From: Collodictyon triciliatum | Lineage: Eukaryota > CRuMs | Length of the DNA stretch: 32,790 bases | Direction: 5' to 3' | Assembly: GCA_043381765.1 (NCBI GenBank) | Contig: JBHJMP010000907.1 | Location: 1-32,790 of the forward strand | Shown here: one piece after another, positions 19,554 through 31,339 of the stretch | Position numbering within the stretch: the stretch's first letter is position 1 | How the letters are laid out: the number at the start of each line of letters is the position of its first letter | Made by a program: the position numbers and the translations under genes | Notes under the pieces: generated by a model | Database searches by the model: none | Seen by the model: the letters and a program-made list of their open reading frames with translations, nothing else | What the model was told of the DNA's origin: nothing

Positions 19554-22500
19554 CTATATTTTTCTTTTGATTTTTCTGTGCGTTGGATGTAAGATTACGC
19601 TGCGTTGGCTTCGTGTGCTGCGGATGTGTGTAATCTCATCGGGCGAAAACTGAAGAAGCGTCGATAGAACAGGGAGAAGTGCCTGATGTAGATTTGCGTG
19701 TAATAATATGTGTTTATTTGCATAGGTGATATGGAAGAGGATAGGAATGTATGTGATGAATATACATAAATATTTGAGCATATTCACTTGTTCAATGATT
19801 AAAATGGTGTGGTTTCTAGCGCGAGTCTGCATATTTTTGATTGGTTGATGAAGAGATGGTATGGCGGTTGTTTTACAGCACCTCGATGTCACCAGTCTCC
19901 AGATATTTAATCATGACATTTTTGAGGTATTCCATGGGCACCTCTTCTCTCTTCTTTGCACGCTTCAGGTCCTCAATCTCTTTATACAGTCTCTGCTCCT
20001 GCTCCAAGTGCCATTCTCTCTCTTCACTCAACTGAAATTTTGATTAAATTCAGAAGATATTATCAAATATCCAACATAAAATATACCAGATTGGAGTTAC
20101 AGCAAAATAAACTTAAATAACATGGTTCAATAAATAGGGGATTATAGCTGATTAGAGGTTAGTTTTTTTTCTTCCGTATTGGTGATATGATTAAAGGATG
20201 TCCTTAATAAGCATTTTCTTTAGTTTTTCATACATTTATAAAGCGCCACGTTTTATGAAATATGTTGATACACTTAAAGCTACCTTTCGGATGGTCTCTT
20301 TAGCGGCTTGAATTTCGAAGTCACGCTGCGCTTGAACCTTTGATCATTTTTTTTTATTTTTTTTATTTATTATTTATTAACATAGATGATCGAAAAAAAA
20401 AAAAAGACAAAAGAGTAAGTGCTTTTACTAAATTTGTAGTCTATCGAGTATTCAAAAAAAATCCTACTTGCGCAAGATGCAGCAATTCCTGGTCTGGATT
20501 CAAAGGTGCATGAATGAGACTTGCAGGATTCATCCTACGAGAAGGAATAGAGTAAACCACATTCTGCGATGCCAATCGTTCAGCTTCTGCGTCAGCCTGC
20601 GCTGATGCACTTTGATTATCACTTTCTCGAATGGACTGAGTATCCTTGTCCTCCAACTCGCTTGTAAACATACTAACTAAGGCCTCTCTTTGTCCAGATG
20701 CAATCAACTCAGACGACTTCAGGCCTAAGGTCAGTCCATCCATTGAATATGCGTTTTAAAAACACACCGAATCAATCAAGGAGGTTGAACACTTAATTCT
20801 TCATTATGGATTTGAAAAAACATCAAGTTAACAAACTGATATTTCCGTCCTGCGCAGAACTTATTTGAGCCCTGTCTGATTGTCGACCTAATATTGGTAT
20901 ATATCATTACAATTCCTTTTGATCCATTTCAATCTCAGCGTCTCATTTTCTTCTTATATTACATACATTTAAGGGATCATGAAACAAAAGCCTGGCTGTT
21001 GGTAATAATGATTTTTCCCCTTTATTCGATTCAAAGTGTTGCTAATAATGATTATCATAATATTAAGAAGCTGAAATTAACCTTGTGATGAGGTGTCCAG
21101 GCTCCCCGTAGATATATCAGCTTGTTGCTTTCCCATACTCCCATTAGATGCTGGTAGCTTTAGCTAAAAAAAATCATAATTGCACATGACGGATTCTCGG
21201 TATTAGTCTCATTATAGCTTTTCTATTGACAAGACCATTAATACCTTTTGTAAACATAGTACTTGCTCTGAATATTTCGTATGAAACCTTTTCTCGAAGC
21301 TGAGCTATTTCTTTATCTTTTTCTTCAAAGAGAACTTGGTTGCGTTCCCTTACTTTGTTGATTTGACCTCGAAGCTCTTCTGTTTTTTCATTTTGCAGTT
21401 GCTCGAGTCTTTTGACAACTAAAAGAGTTGTCCAACATGAAGGAAAATTTGTTGGTAAGATAGTGTTTGAACCATTCAATTTGAACCAAATGTTTTCTCT
21501 TTCTTAAGAGTTCGATGGAACCATTTTTATCACTATTTTTTTCACCTGTTTGATGATCTGCGACTAGGCGCCCTATTTCGGCGTCTTTTTCGAGGGATTC
21601 TTTTCTAATCACATCAATTTTTTCTTCGTACTGAGCTTCGCAGCTTGTCAAGTTGATTTTTAATTGTTCTGACTCATCAAAGAGCACATAATACCGCGAT
21701 TCGATGTCAGTAAAGTGGTTGAGCTGTTCCTATGATTAGATGTTCTCATTAGATATTGCATTGAGGTGATTAGAATTTAGATAATCCGGCGTACATTGAG
21801 GGAGTTTATTTGCAGTTCCAGGTCTCTAATCATTTTTTCACTGTCATGCAAACGTGCTTGCAAATCAGCTGCTTTGGCTTCATAGTGCTGCATCTATTTG
21901 CAAATTCAGAGTCAACATCTTTTAGGATACTATAGAATTGGCATGGCAGACAATATTTTCTTCATTCTAATACATATTTTGCGGATAAATAATTGCATTT
22001 CAATTAAAAAAATCAAAACATCTGAATAACCTGAGATGCGCCTTGCTTGGAAGTAAGGCTTTTGATTGCAAGTTGTGCTTTACTCTTGTATTTCTTAAAT
22101 TCTACTCTCCAGAAAACAAGAAAATAAAATGAAATAAAACCTGAATTAGATCCACACATAGCCTCATGATATTTCAGAGCTTTTCTTTCTTGAATAGTAA
22201 CATGTAAACTGTGGTAACCTTCCTCCTTCTCTTCAATTACTTGATAAGCTCCTCGCAGCTGTGCATCCTACAATATGTACAATGTGATTTTCTCCTCCTT
22301 GTAGAAATAACCCTTAGCGATTTTAATCGACAATTTTTTGAGGTGATAAAAAGTCTCCAAGGATATTTAGACGTAATCATGAAATAGAAACGAACCAGAG
22401 TGGCAACCCTCTCTTTGTATGGAGCTATCTGTGCTGCAATGTGTTCTTCGTTGGTATCAATCCTGGAGGAAACCTTCTCCACAGAAGGCACTTGGGCTTT

Positions 22501-25500
22501 CGGGAACTTTATTTTTATTTATTTACAATCAAGAAAAAGTCATAAAATCATAGAACTCAAAGTTGGAACTTTGCTTTAATTTGCGGGATTAAGTCATTTT
22601 TTTTTAAAAAAGATATAAATTGAAAATGTAATAAAATACTAAGAAAAGAGGGGAAAGAAGAGGAGCCATATAGATTAAAAAATAAGAAAAAAAAGAAAAT
22701 CATTTAGAGAGCACATAAACTAAATCAAACGATAAAGAATTGATTAGAGTAATAAAATATTCATCTCATACCAATTCCGTGAAAGAATCCAACTTCATCC
22801 ACGACTCTTCAACCTTCCCTGACACTGAATACCGCACATAAATCCATGAAAATGGAGGAATGTCGACTCTTTTGACAGTTGATAGTAATTCCCTCTCTTC
22901 TTTGAGAGCGGGCAACGCAGAGGACTGGTAATGGATTTATGGTAATTTGTAAACGAAGCACATTATATTCAAAGCTTTTACAATGTTTTTGGTTTGCTTA
23001 AATCTTTTCTAATTTCAAAATTCTATGCCAAAGCTATCCTACAATGACAGGGTTTGTGATGTTGTATACTTACGTCTTTCTTTGGGAAAAAAACTGGTGT
23101 CACTACGTGCTTTCCCAGGTCAGTAAACTTTTGACCAATAGATGAGTGACTCGACTTCAATTCAGTTTTCAGTTGGGCCAGTTCCCTTTCTCTTTCTTTC
23201 AACTGGTGTTCAAGTGAAGTGATCTAAGTATGATGGTTACTTTTAAGTATGAATATATTGGCAAACTGAATTATATAAAAATTACAAAAAATCCAAAAAA
23301 AATCCAAAAAAATCCAAAAAAATCCAAAAAAATCCAAAAAAATCCAAAAAATCTAAATATGAAACAAAATAATTGAAAAAATAAAACGAATTGAAAAAAA
23401 AGGGAGTGCATAACATACTTTTGATATATTCTCAAAGTTTTCGAGCTGTATTCCAGGGCTTTTCTTCTGCAATATATATATATATATACATATTACAAGA
23501 AAACCGATTACTTATTAGGCATACACTTTCTGATATGCTTATAAGCAGAGAAATGAAAAAATTAAAAGCATTATACAAAGAAAAGATGCCATTACCACCG
23601 AAACAGCGCTATGTAGTCCTGCAAGAGAATCAAGTATGCCGAGTTTTTTCTCATACAATTCATTAAGTCTTTGAAAGATAGAGTTCAAACTGTCAAAATC
23701 GATCTGATTTTGAGAAGGTAAATCCATGGAACTCACCAGAGCATATATCCCATCCAGTGTTGTTCTGTCATCTTTTGTATCTGAATCAATTTTTGAAAGC
23801 AACTCCACAAAAACCTTATATTTGATCTCCTCTGGTTCCTTTTCATCAGCAGATTCCTTTGGGGTCATGCTTTTACTTTCCAAACTCAAGTCTTTATCCC
23901 GCAGCAAATTTTCGAGATGGTCTCTTTGAGCTGACAAATGAGAAACCTCAGACTCTAGTTGGCAGATTTTCTCGAGAGTGTCTTTCATCCAGAGAATCAG
24001 GTGGTTCTTCAATCCTTCTTTGAACGACTCGATATCCAACACTTGGTTAGTGCTCAATTCACAAACTTGAAGGCCTTCACACTCTTTGTCAATGATTGAT
24101 TTCATATCCCTGTCGATATTGACATTCAATGTGCGTTCAGAAATTCTGCTTTTTGCAACCAAATTTGACCTTTCATCAACCTTAGATATTTCTGCACGCA
24201 GAGATATGCACTCACTCTCCAATGAAGAGTTCTTGTGGCGCAAATCGGTGATGGTTTCTTTGGCTTTATCTTTAATAGCTTCATACTTTTGAATTCTTGA
24301 CTGAAGGTCATTTATGATTCTGTCATATTTTCCAGATTCCACAAGCCACCATTCCTCTTTCTCATGTGCAATTTGTTTCAGAGAGATGATTTCCTTCTCT
24401 GTTTGGCTTTTAACGTCGCTCAGGATTTGATCTTTGGTTCTGAGTTCCTCGAGTAATATCCCTTTTTCATCAGCAAAAACATTTTCATTTTGTTTCAGTG
24501 CGACTATTTCTTGTTTGTGTCTAGTGGCGATTGCCTCACAAGATTCTTTCAATTTGGTTACCTCCTGGCTCTTCCCCTCACACTCTAGTCGAAATTTATC
24601 CCTTTCCTGTTCTAATAGGGTTATTTTACTCTTGAACTCTGTCAGAGTGCTCTTGGCTTTTGATTTGAATGACTCTAATGTTGCTTGGGATTGTCTCAGA
24701 GATTCCTCATGTTCTCCTGTCATGAGCCGAATCCTTTCATCAAGATTTTGAATCATCTCTTCCAGTTGGGCGGTTTTCGATGCTGCTGTATTAAGTTTCA
24801 TAATTTCAGTTAGTTGAGATTCTTCATTAATGTCCTTAGCCAAAATAAGATCTTCTAATGACGCAATCTTGAGTTCTAGTTGGTGAATTTGTGACGTTGA
24901 ATCTTTCATATAATTTTCTCTTTCAGTATCAAAAGTTGATTCCATGTGAAGTAATTTTTCGTTCTCTCTTTCAAGTAAGCTACACTTTTCTTCCAGCTTG
25001 TGAATTATTGCGGATTTTTCGGTTAATTCGCGAACTACAGCTTCCTTTTCCTTTGTTAAAGAACCCACTTGCTCCCTTAGTTGAGTGATAGTTGATTTTG
25101 CCTTGGATTTAAGAGATTCTAATGTTGCGTTAAGCTGACCCAGTTCTTCTTCTTTAGATTTTTGGACATTTGTCAGCTCCTCTGACATGATTGATAATCG
25201 TGATTCATATTCCGATTTTTTTTGCTCATAAACACTAGACATACTGTTCGTTTCAAATGAAACCTCAGAGGCAAATGTTTTCAACTTATCTAACTGTTGA
25301 TTGCTATCTACGACCTGTATTTTTAAGTAACCTACTTCTTGTTCGAGGCTATTCTTTTCATCTGTAAGTTCTTTAATGCATTCATTTTTTTCATTCAAAG
25401 TCAGAATATGAGACTCTATTTGGTCCTTCAAGGAGTTAGCTTGAGTAGTAAGTTTCTTTATTTGTGACTCACCTTCCTCTATTTGATGGATTAAGTCAGT

Positions 25501-28500
25501 AATATCCCCCTTTAAACCACTAATGTCTGCCTCTTTCTCAATTTGAAGCATATCGATTCTCTTTTGATAGTTGGATATTAATTCTTGGCTACCTATTTCA
25601 TCTCCTTGCAAATTCTCGATAATGCCTTCTAATTTGTTTATATGCAGTTGAAGTTGCGATATGCGTTCCTCTAATTTTTTATTAATTTCAGTAACTTCTA
25701 AATTTAGAGATACTTTTTCATCAATGCTTTGCTGAAGGTAAAGAAGCTTTTCTTTCATTTCAAAAGCATCATGAGCTATACTTTGAGCTGGATGCTCACT
25801 GTGAGTAAGCGAAGGTTTCTGAGGTTTAATCACTATCTGCAATCCAAGCTCACTTTGAGAAAAAGTTTCATTTTGCCCATCTTTGAATTCGGAATGCACT
25901 TTCTGTAAATCGATTTGCTCATATCGTTTTCTTTCCTCTGAAATTTGAGTCATTTCCTTGGCCATTTTCAATTCACATCCATGTAGTCTGGCCTTTAGAT
26001 TCTCACATTCTTCTTCAAGATCCATCACTTGTATTTTCAGGTCTGTATTCAAAGACTCCATCGCACGTTTCAGCAATTCAGACTCCTTTTGATGCTGTTC
26101 AATTAAAATCCATTCTTTTTTTGAGAAGTTCGACGAGATGATATCCCATTCTTTTTGCATAGAATCGATTTGCTGCTTCAGTTCCGCAACTTGAGTTTCC
26201 TTTTCACCATCAGTGGAAGATATTGCCTCTTTTTCTTTTTGCAAACCTTCAATCTGTTGCCTCAGTTCCACAATTTGCGTTTCTTTTTCACCATCAGCGG
26301 AAGAAAGTGTCTCTTTTTCTTTTTGCAAAGACTCAATACGCTGCCTCAGTTCCGCGATTTGCGTTTCTTTTTCACCATCAACGGAAGCCAGTGTCTCTTT
26401 TTCGTTTTGCAGAGCTTCAATATGTTCTTTCTGCTCCATTAACTTCGCCTTTGCTTTTGATTTGACTGCCTCAATCAGCTGCCTCAGTTCCGCAATATGC
26501 TTTTCTTTTTCACCATCAGTGGAAGACAGTGCCTCTTTTTCTTTCTGGAGAGCTTCAATACGCTGCCTCAGTTCCACAATTTGCGTTTCTTTTTCACCAT
26601 CAGTGGAAGACAGTGTCTCTTTTTCTTTCTGTAGAGCTTCAATACGCTGCCTCAGTTCCGTAATTTGCATTTCTTTTTCACCATCAGCGGAAGACAGTGC
26701 CTCTTTTTCTTTCTGGAGAGCTTCAATCTGCTGCCTCAGTTCCGCAATTTGCGTTTCTTTTTCACCATCAGTGGAAGTCAGTGTCTCTTTTTCTTTCTGT
26801 AGAGCTTCAATCTGCTGCCTCAGTTCCGCAATTTGCGTTTCTTTTTCACCATCAGCGGAAGTCAGTGTCTCTTTTTCATTTTGGAGAGCCTGTATCTGCT
26901 GCCTCAGTTCCGTAATTTGCATTTCTTTTTCACCATCAGCGGAAGAAAGTGTCTCTTTTTCATTTTGGAGAGCTTCAATCTGCTGCCTCAGTTCCGCAAT
27001 ATGCGTTTCTTTTTCACCATCAGTGGAAGTCAGTGTCTCTTTTTCTTTCTGTAGAGCTTCAATATGCTGCCTCAGTTCCACAATTTGCGTTTCTTTTTCA
27101 CCATCAGCGGAAGTCAGTGTCTCTTTTTCATTTTGGAGAGCCTGTATCTGCTGCCTCAGTTCCGCAATTTGTGTTTCTTTTTCACCATCAGCGGAAGTCA
27201 GTGTCTCTTTTTCTTTTTGGAGAGCTTCAATCTGCTGCCTCAGTTCCGTAATTTGCGTTTCTTTTTCACCATCAGCGGAAGACAGTGCCTCTTTTTCTTT
27301 CTGTAGAGCCTCAATATGTTCCTTCTGCTCCATTAACTTCGCCTTTGCTTTTGCCTTAATATTTTCAATCAGCTCATTCAGTGAGGCTACTTCATCGTTT
27401 TTTTCAATTCTCAATAATCTGATTTGTTCCTCTAGAGTCTTGATAGTACTTTCGAATTTTTTGAATGACTCCTCCGTGGAGCATACACTTTTCTGTGAAA
27501 TAGCGTCATTCTCTAATGCAGATTGTGATTCCAGGGCACAAATTTTTATCTCCAAGTCTGATCTGATTTTCTCTAGAGTAATGATTTCCTCTTCTTTACT
27601 TTTGAGGACTTGGCTAAGTTCGATTATCTTTCTTTTAGCCTTTTCTTTTAAACTTTCGATCAGTAAGTTATTGTGCTGCACGATATCATTCTTTTCTGCT
27701 TCTAGTTTCTGAATGACTGATTGTAAATCATGAAAGTTGGTGCTTGTTTCCTGTGGCGTATCTGTCGAAGAAGGGATATTTGATACATTACCTTCTTTCA
27801 ATCGCTCTTCAAGCAGTTTAATTTTACTCTGTTGCTCGTCAAAGAGTTGCTTAGTTCTGGTCTTTATTTTATTTACCCGGTCTTCATTTTGTGACTGTAT
27901 CTCAGTAATGGTTTGCTGCATGCTTTGGATCAATGAAATAAGATCTTCTTTTGATTTTGTGTCGTAATCTGAAATCTTGCGGTCAGCAGAGATGCTGTTT
28001 TCAAAGACACACTCTTTTTGTCCTTTTTGTTTAAGATCTTCTATTTCCCTCCTCAAGTCAGTGATCAGTTCTTGATTCCTAGTTTGGAAAGATTTGAATT
28101 CCTCCTCCGCACGGTTAAGCATGCTTGTTTTCTCTTCTAATTGATGCTGCAAAGTAGAGATGATAGAGTCATGAGCTCTGGAATCTTCCAGCAGCCTAAG
28201 ACTTTGATGCTCAGAACCTGCTATGGATTCAATTATGGACCTGCATGATTTTTTTAATTCTTATAAGTACCTGACCAAAATCTGTGATTTGTGTATCAGT
28301 TTATTTTATTTATTTAAACAAAATAATGTAATACAATTTTATAACAGTAGTTACAATAGTAATAATAATAACAATAATAATAACAATAATAATAACAATA
28401 ATAATAACAATAATAATAATTATGATAATAATGACAATAATGACGAAAATAATTATAATAATAATGGAACATGTAATCAAACTTGATCTTTTCTTGATCG

Positions 28501-29431
28501 CTAGCGCACAAATATTGCACAGTGCATCTTATTTTCTCAATAACGGATTCATACTCTGAGATATATGATCTAATGGATTCCCTCAAGTAGTTCTATCATG
28601 ATGATGGCAAAATAAGCAAATAATTTAAGTTTGAGAAAATGATTCCACGTCATTTTCAAATATACTTGCAAAGAAGAGGACTAAAAGCCAATGGTATTTG
28701 ATTAAAGTACAATTCAAACTTTAAAATAGTTAAACACAATAGCATAGTATAGTAAAATGGTAGGCACTACATCGAGGACAGGCAGGATTGAAAGAGAAAA
28801 GGAAAATGAACACGATATGGAATAGAGACTCAGTAACATGTGTTTAATATGAAAATAAGGACTCTCGAATATTTTAGGTACTATAAAAAGACCTGGTCGG
28901 TAGGATTCTTTGTTTGTTCTACTGCAACTCTGCCGTCTGTTCTTTTCAGCGACGAAATTATTTCTTCTCTCTCATTTTGAAGCTCACGAAGGTCTTTCAA
29001 ATATAATAGAATATATTTGGAAAAATGAATAAAGATGAATAAAGATGAATAAAGATGAATAAAGATGAATAAAGATGAATAAAGATGAATAAAGATGAAT
29101 AAAGATGAATAAAGATGAATAAAGATATAAAAACGAATAAAAACGAATAAAAAGTGAATAAAAAGTGAATAAGTATATAAATAAAATACGACTCAACAGT
29201 CATTTATCACAATAATACCTCCAGTCAACTTGGCAAGATCAGAGCGAAGCTTATCATTTGAGTCGGCCATTATTTGCAGCTCTTTGCTTTTATCTTTCAC
29301 AGCAATCAAACAAACCCACCCCAAAAAAAGATAAAAGAAAAGTAAGGCGTGAGAGAGACATACAAGAATGGCTTCATACGATGCATCATTTCACTGCACT
29401 GGCGTAGTTTTTTCTCCGTTTTTGTTTCCAT
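19554..29431 (-). CDS. giant GRIP-domain golgin (Golgi coiled-coil tether)
   Basis: Nineteen exons: 29431-29364, 29286-29219, 28993-28893, 28592-28483, 28240-23596, 23466-23419, 23223-23074, 22924-22772, 22506-22396, 22267-22158, 22106-22031, 21893-21795, 21729-21546, 21418-21288, 21163-21082, 20724-20468, 20337-20284, 20031-19882, 19682-19554; 2241 residues, all phases fitting. Almost the whole protein is heptad coiled coil rich in Glu, Lys, Gln and Leu. The last two exons encode a GRIP domain: EYLKNVMIKYLETGDIE joined to ALLPVLSTLLQFSPDE, with the conserved Tyr of EYLKNV. GRIP domains dock on Arl1 GTPase at the trans-Golgi, and GRIP golgins tether transport vesicles. Exon 28240-23596 is 4.6 kb and carries a 13-copy repeat. 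The start is uncertain: a coding-like exon at 29507-29440 (MEDGSPQPHSMELDLETAHS) lies upstream in another frame. The junction 22158/22106 is tentative. Confidence 0.9.
23287..23350 (-). repeat. 10-bp AATCCAAAAA tandem repeat in golgin intron
   Basis: About six near-perfect copies of a unit close to AATCCAAAAA lie in the intron 23418-23224. On the golgin sense strand they read TTTTTGGATT. Confidence 0.85.
23472..23488. repeat. short AT dinucleotide run in golgin intron
   Basis: A run of about eight AT units lies just inside the intron next to the acceptor of the exon starting at 23466. Confidence 0.7.
26170..27315 (-). repeat. 84-bp coding tandem repeat, 13 copies of a 28-residue coiled-coil unit
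   Basis: The unit encodes 28 residues, exactly four heptads, in the pattern IEALQKEKETLSSADG then EKETQIAELRQQ. Ten copies are followed by an 18-residue insert (ending KAKAKLMEQKEH, at about 26419-26472) and three more copies. The same KAKAKLMEQKEH block precedes copy 1, so a larger unit was duplicated. Copies differ at few positions (A/T, S/T, K/N, Q/R, I/V). Confidence 0.95.
28363..28464 (-). repeat. AAT/AAC trinucleotide repeat in golgin intron
   Basis: AATAATAAC-type repeats occupy the middle of the intron 28482-28241. The ATT/GTT strand is the sense strand. Confidence 0.85.
29023..29170 (-). repeat. 10-bp AAAGATGAAT tandem repeat in golgin intron
   Basis: About ten perfect copies of AAAGATGAAT are followed by degenerate AAAAACGAAT and AAAAGTGAAT units, inside the intron 29218-28994. 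On the sense strand the unit is T-rich (ATTCATCTTT). Confidence 0.9.
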
Positions 29432-29810
29432 GAGATACCTCGCAATGCAGAGTGCGCAGTCTCTAAGTCCAACTCCATGCTGTGGGGCTGTGGAGAGCCG
29501 TCTTCCATCTGCAACTCTGTTGAGACCCTATACCACAAAGCCTTAGATGATCCAGCCCTTGGAAAGTTTCGTTGGAAGAGTTGTTCTTCAACCGCTTCAT
29601 TTATTCTTCGGCTTCCTTTGTCTTGTTTTGTTGCCTTAACACGCAAGGTTCAGGACACGGCTTGTGAATAAAGGAATCTCACGGGACAAACAAAACACAA
29701 CAGGCGCCGCCCTGATCCGCTTTGGCTGTATCGAGCACCGAACATGGCGCTTAGCCAATTCGCATAAATCTGGCCGTAGAAGCTTCATTAGGGTTATGCA
29801 GGCGAAAGAG
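29432..29810. other. region upstream of golgin start
   Basis: This stretch may hold a missing 5' exon of the golgin gene: on the minus strand 29507-29440 follows a TTGCAG acceptor and reads MEDGSPQPHSMELDLETAHS in a frame different from the proposed start. The rest shows no clear gene. A CGCCGCCCTG-type GC-rich patch lies near 29704-29715. Confidence 0.35.
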
Positions 29811-31051
29811 ATAAAAAAGATAAAAAAGATAAAAAAAATAAAAAAGATAAAAAAGATAAAAAAGATAAAAAAGATAAAAAAGATAAAAAAGATAAAAAAG
29901 ATAAAAAAGATAAAAAAGATAAAAAAGATAAAAAAGATAAAAAAGATAAAAAAGATAAAAAAGATAAAAAAGATAAAAAAGATAAAAAGATAAAAAAGAT
30001 AAAAAAGATAAAAAAGATAAAAAAGATAAAAAAGATAAAAAGATAAAAAAAGATAAAAAAGATAAAAAAGATAAAAAAGATAAAAAAGATAAAAAGATAA
30101 AAAGATAAAAAAGATAAAAAGATAAAAAAGATAAAAAAGATAAAAAAGATAAAAAAGATAAAAAAGATAAAAAAGATAAAAAAGATAAAAAAGATAAAAA
30201 AGATAAAAAAAAGATAAAAAAGATAAAAAAGATAAAAAGATAAAAAAGATAAAAAAGATAAAAAAGATAAAAAGATAAAAAAGATAAAAAGATAAAAAGA
30301 TAAAAAAGATAAAAAGATAAAAAAGATAAAAAAGATAAAAAAGATAAAAAAGATAAAAAAGATAAAAAAAATAAAAAAAGATAAAAAAGATAAAAAAGAT
30401 AAAAAAGATAAAAAAGATAAAAAAGATAAAAAAGATAAAAAAGATAAAAAAGATAAAAAAGATAAAAAAGATAAAAAAGATAAAAAAGATAAAAAAGATA
30501 AAAAAGATAAAAAAGATAAAAAAGATAAAAAAGATAAAAAAGATAAAAAAGATAAAAAAGATAAAAAAAGATAAAAAAAGATAAAAAGATAAAAAAGATA
30601 AAAAGATAAAAAAGATAAAAAAGATAAAAAAGATAAAAAAGATAAAAAAGATAAAAAAGATAAAAAAGATAAAAAAGATAAAAAGATAAAAAAGATAAAA
30701 AGATAAAAAAGATAAAAAAGATAAAAAGATAAAAAAGGTAAAAAAGATAAAAAAGATAAAAAAGATAAAAAAGATAAAAAAAAACATAAAAACATAAAAA
30801 ACATAAAAAAGATAAAAAAGATAAAAAAGATAAAAAGATAAAAAAGATAAAAAAGATAAAAAAGATAAAAAAGATAAAAAAGATAAAAAAGATAAAAAAG
30901 ATAAAAAAGATAAAAAAGATAAAAAAGATAAAAAAGATAAAAAAGATAAAAAAGATAAAAAAAGATAAAAAAAGATAAAAAAAGATAAAAAAGATAAAAA
31001 AGATAAAAAAAGATAAAAAAAGATAAAAAAGATAAAAAAACATAAAAAACA
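29811..31051 (-). repeat. 1.24-kb array of the 9-bp unit GATAAAAAA
   Basis: About 135 copies of GATAAAAAA, with 8- and 10-bp variants and a short AACATAAAA-like interruption near 30780-30810, fill the space between the golgin 5' end and the Cys-rich protein gene. Because the unit is 9 bp, several frames stay open for over 400 codons (KKI or FIF repeats); these are artefacts. Confidence 0.97.
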
Positions 31052-31339
31052 TAAAATAAAATCATCTTTTATGATTGACAGAAAGGGACATATTGCCCCA
31101 ACCAAGGTATCTTAGAACAATCAAATAATATCGGAGCAAACGCTACTAGACATGACAGACTCAAAGGACATGCTATTTCTTGGATAATTGCTTTATTCAT
31201 CGAAGGGTCGACGTAATAATACTAGCCAATCTGCCGAAGCGATGATGTTATGTAGGCCTCATCCTATCGTCAAGAAAAGTCCTGTGTTAAGCGGTACTTT
31301 CCTTGGATGAAGAGGCCCATTAGGCTCTTCGTTGTCACT
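31052..31339. other. spacer after the Cys-rich gene
   Basis: This 288-bp AT-rich spacer should contain the 3' UTR of the minus-strand Cys-rich gene. No further feature was seen. Confidence 0.4.

Noticed and set aside
26170-27315. CRISPR-like or satellite non-coding array
   Set aside because: There are no unique spacers; units are contiguous 84-bp coding repeats in one frame.
26213-27712. 499-codon open frame on the plus strand, rich in Cys, Ser and Phe
   Set aside because: It is the antisense of the golgin 84-bp repeat; the minus frame has heptads, is part of a 1500-codon frame and ends in a GRIP domain.
29636-31105. Very long open frames (over 400 codons) of Phe/Ile/Leu or Lys/Ile repeats
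   Set aside because: They follow only from the 9-bp period of the GATAAAAAA array, which keeps several frames on both strands open.
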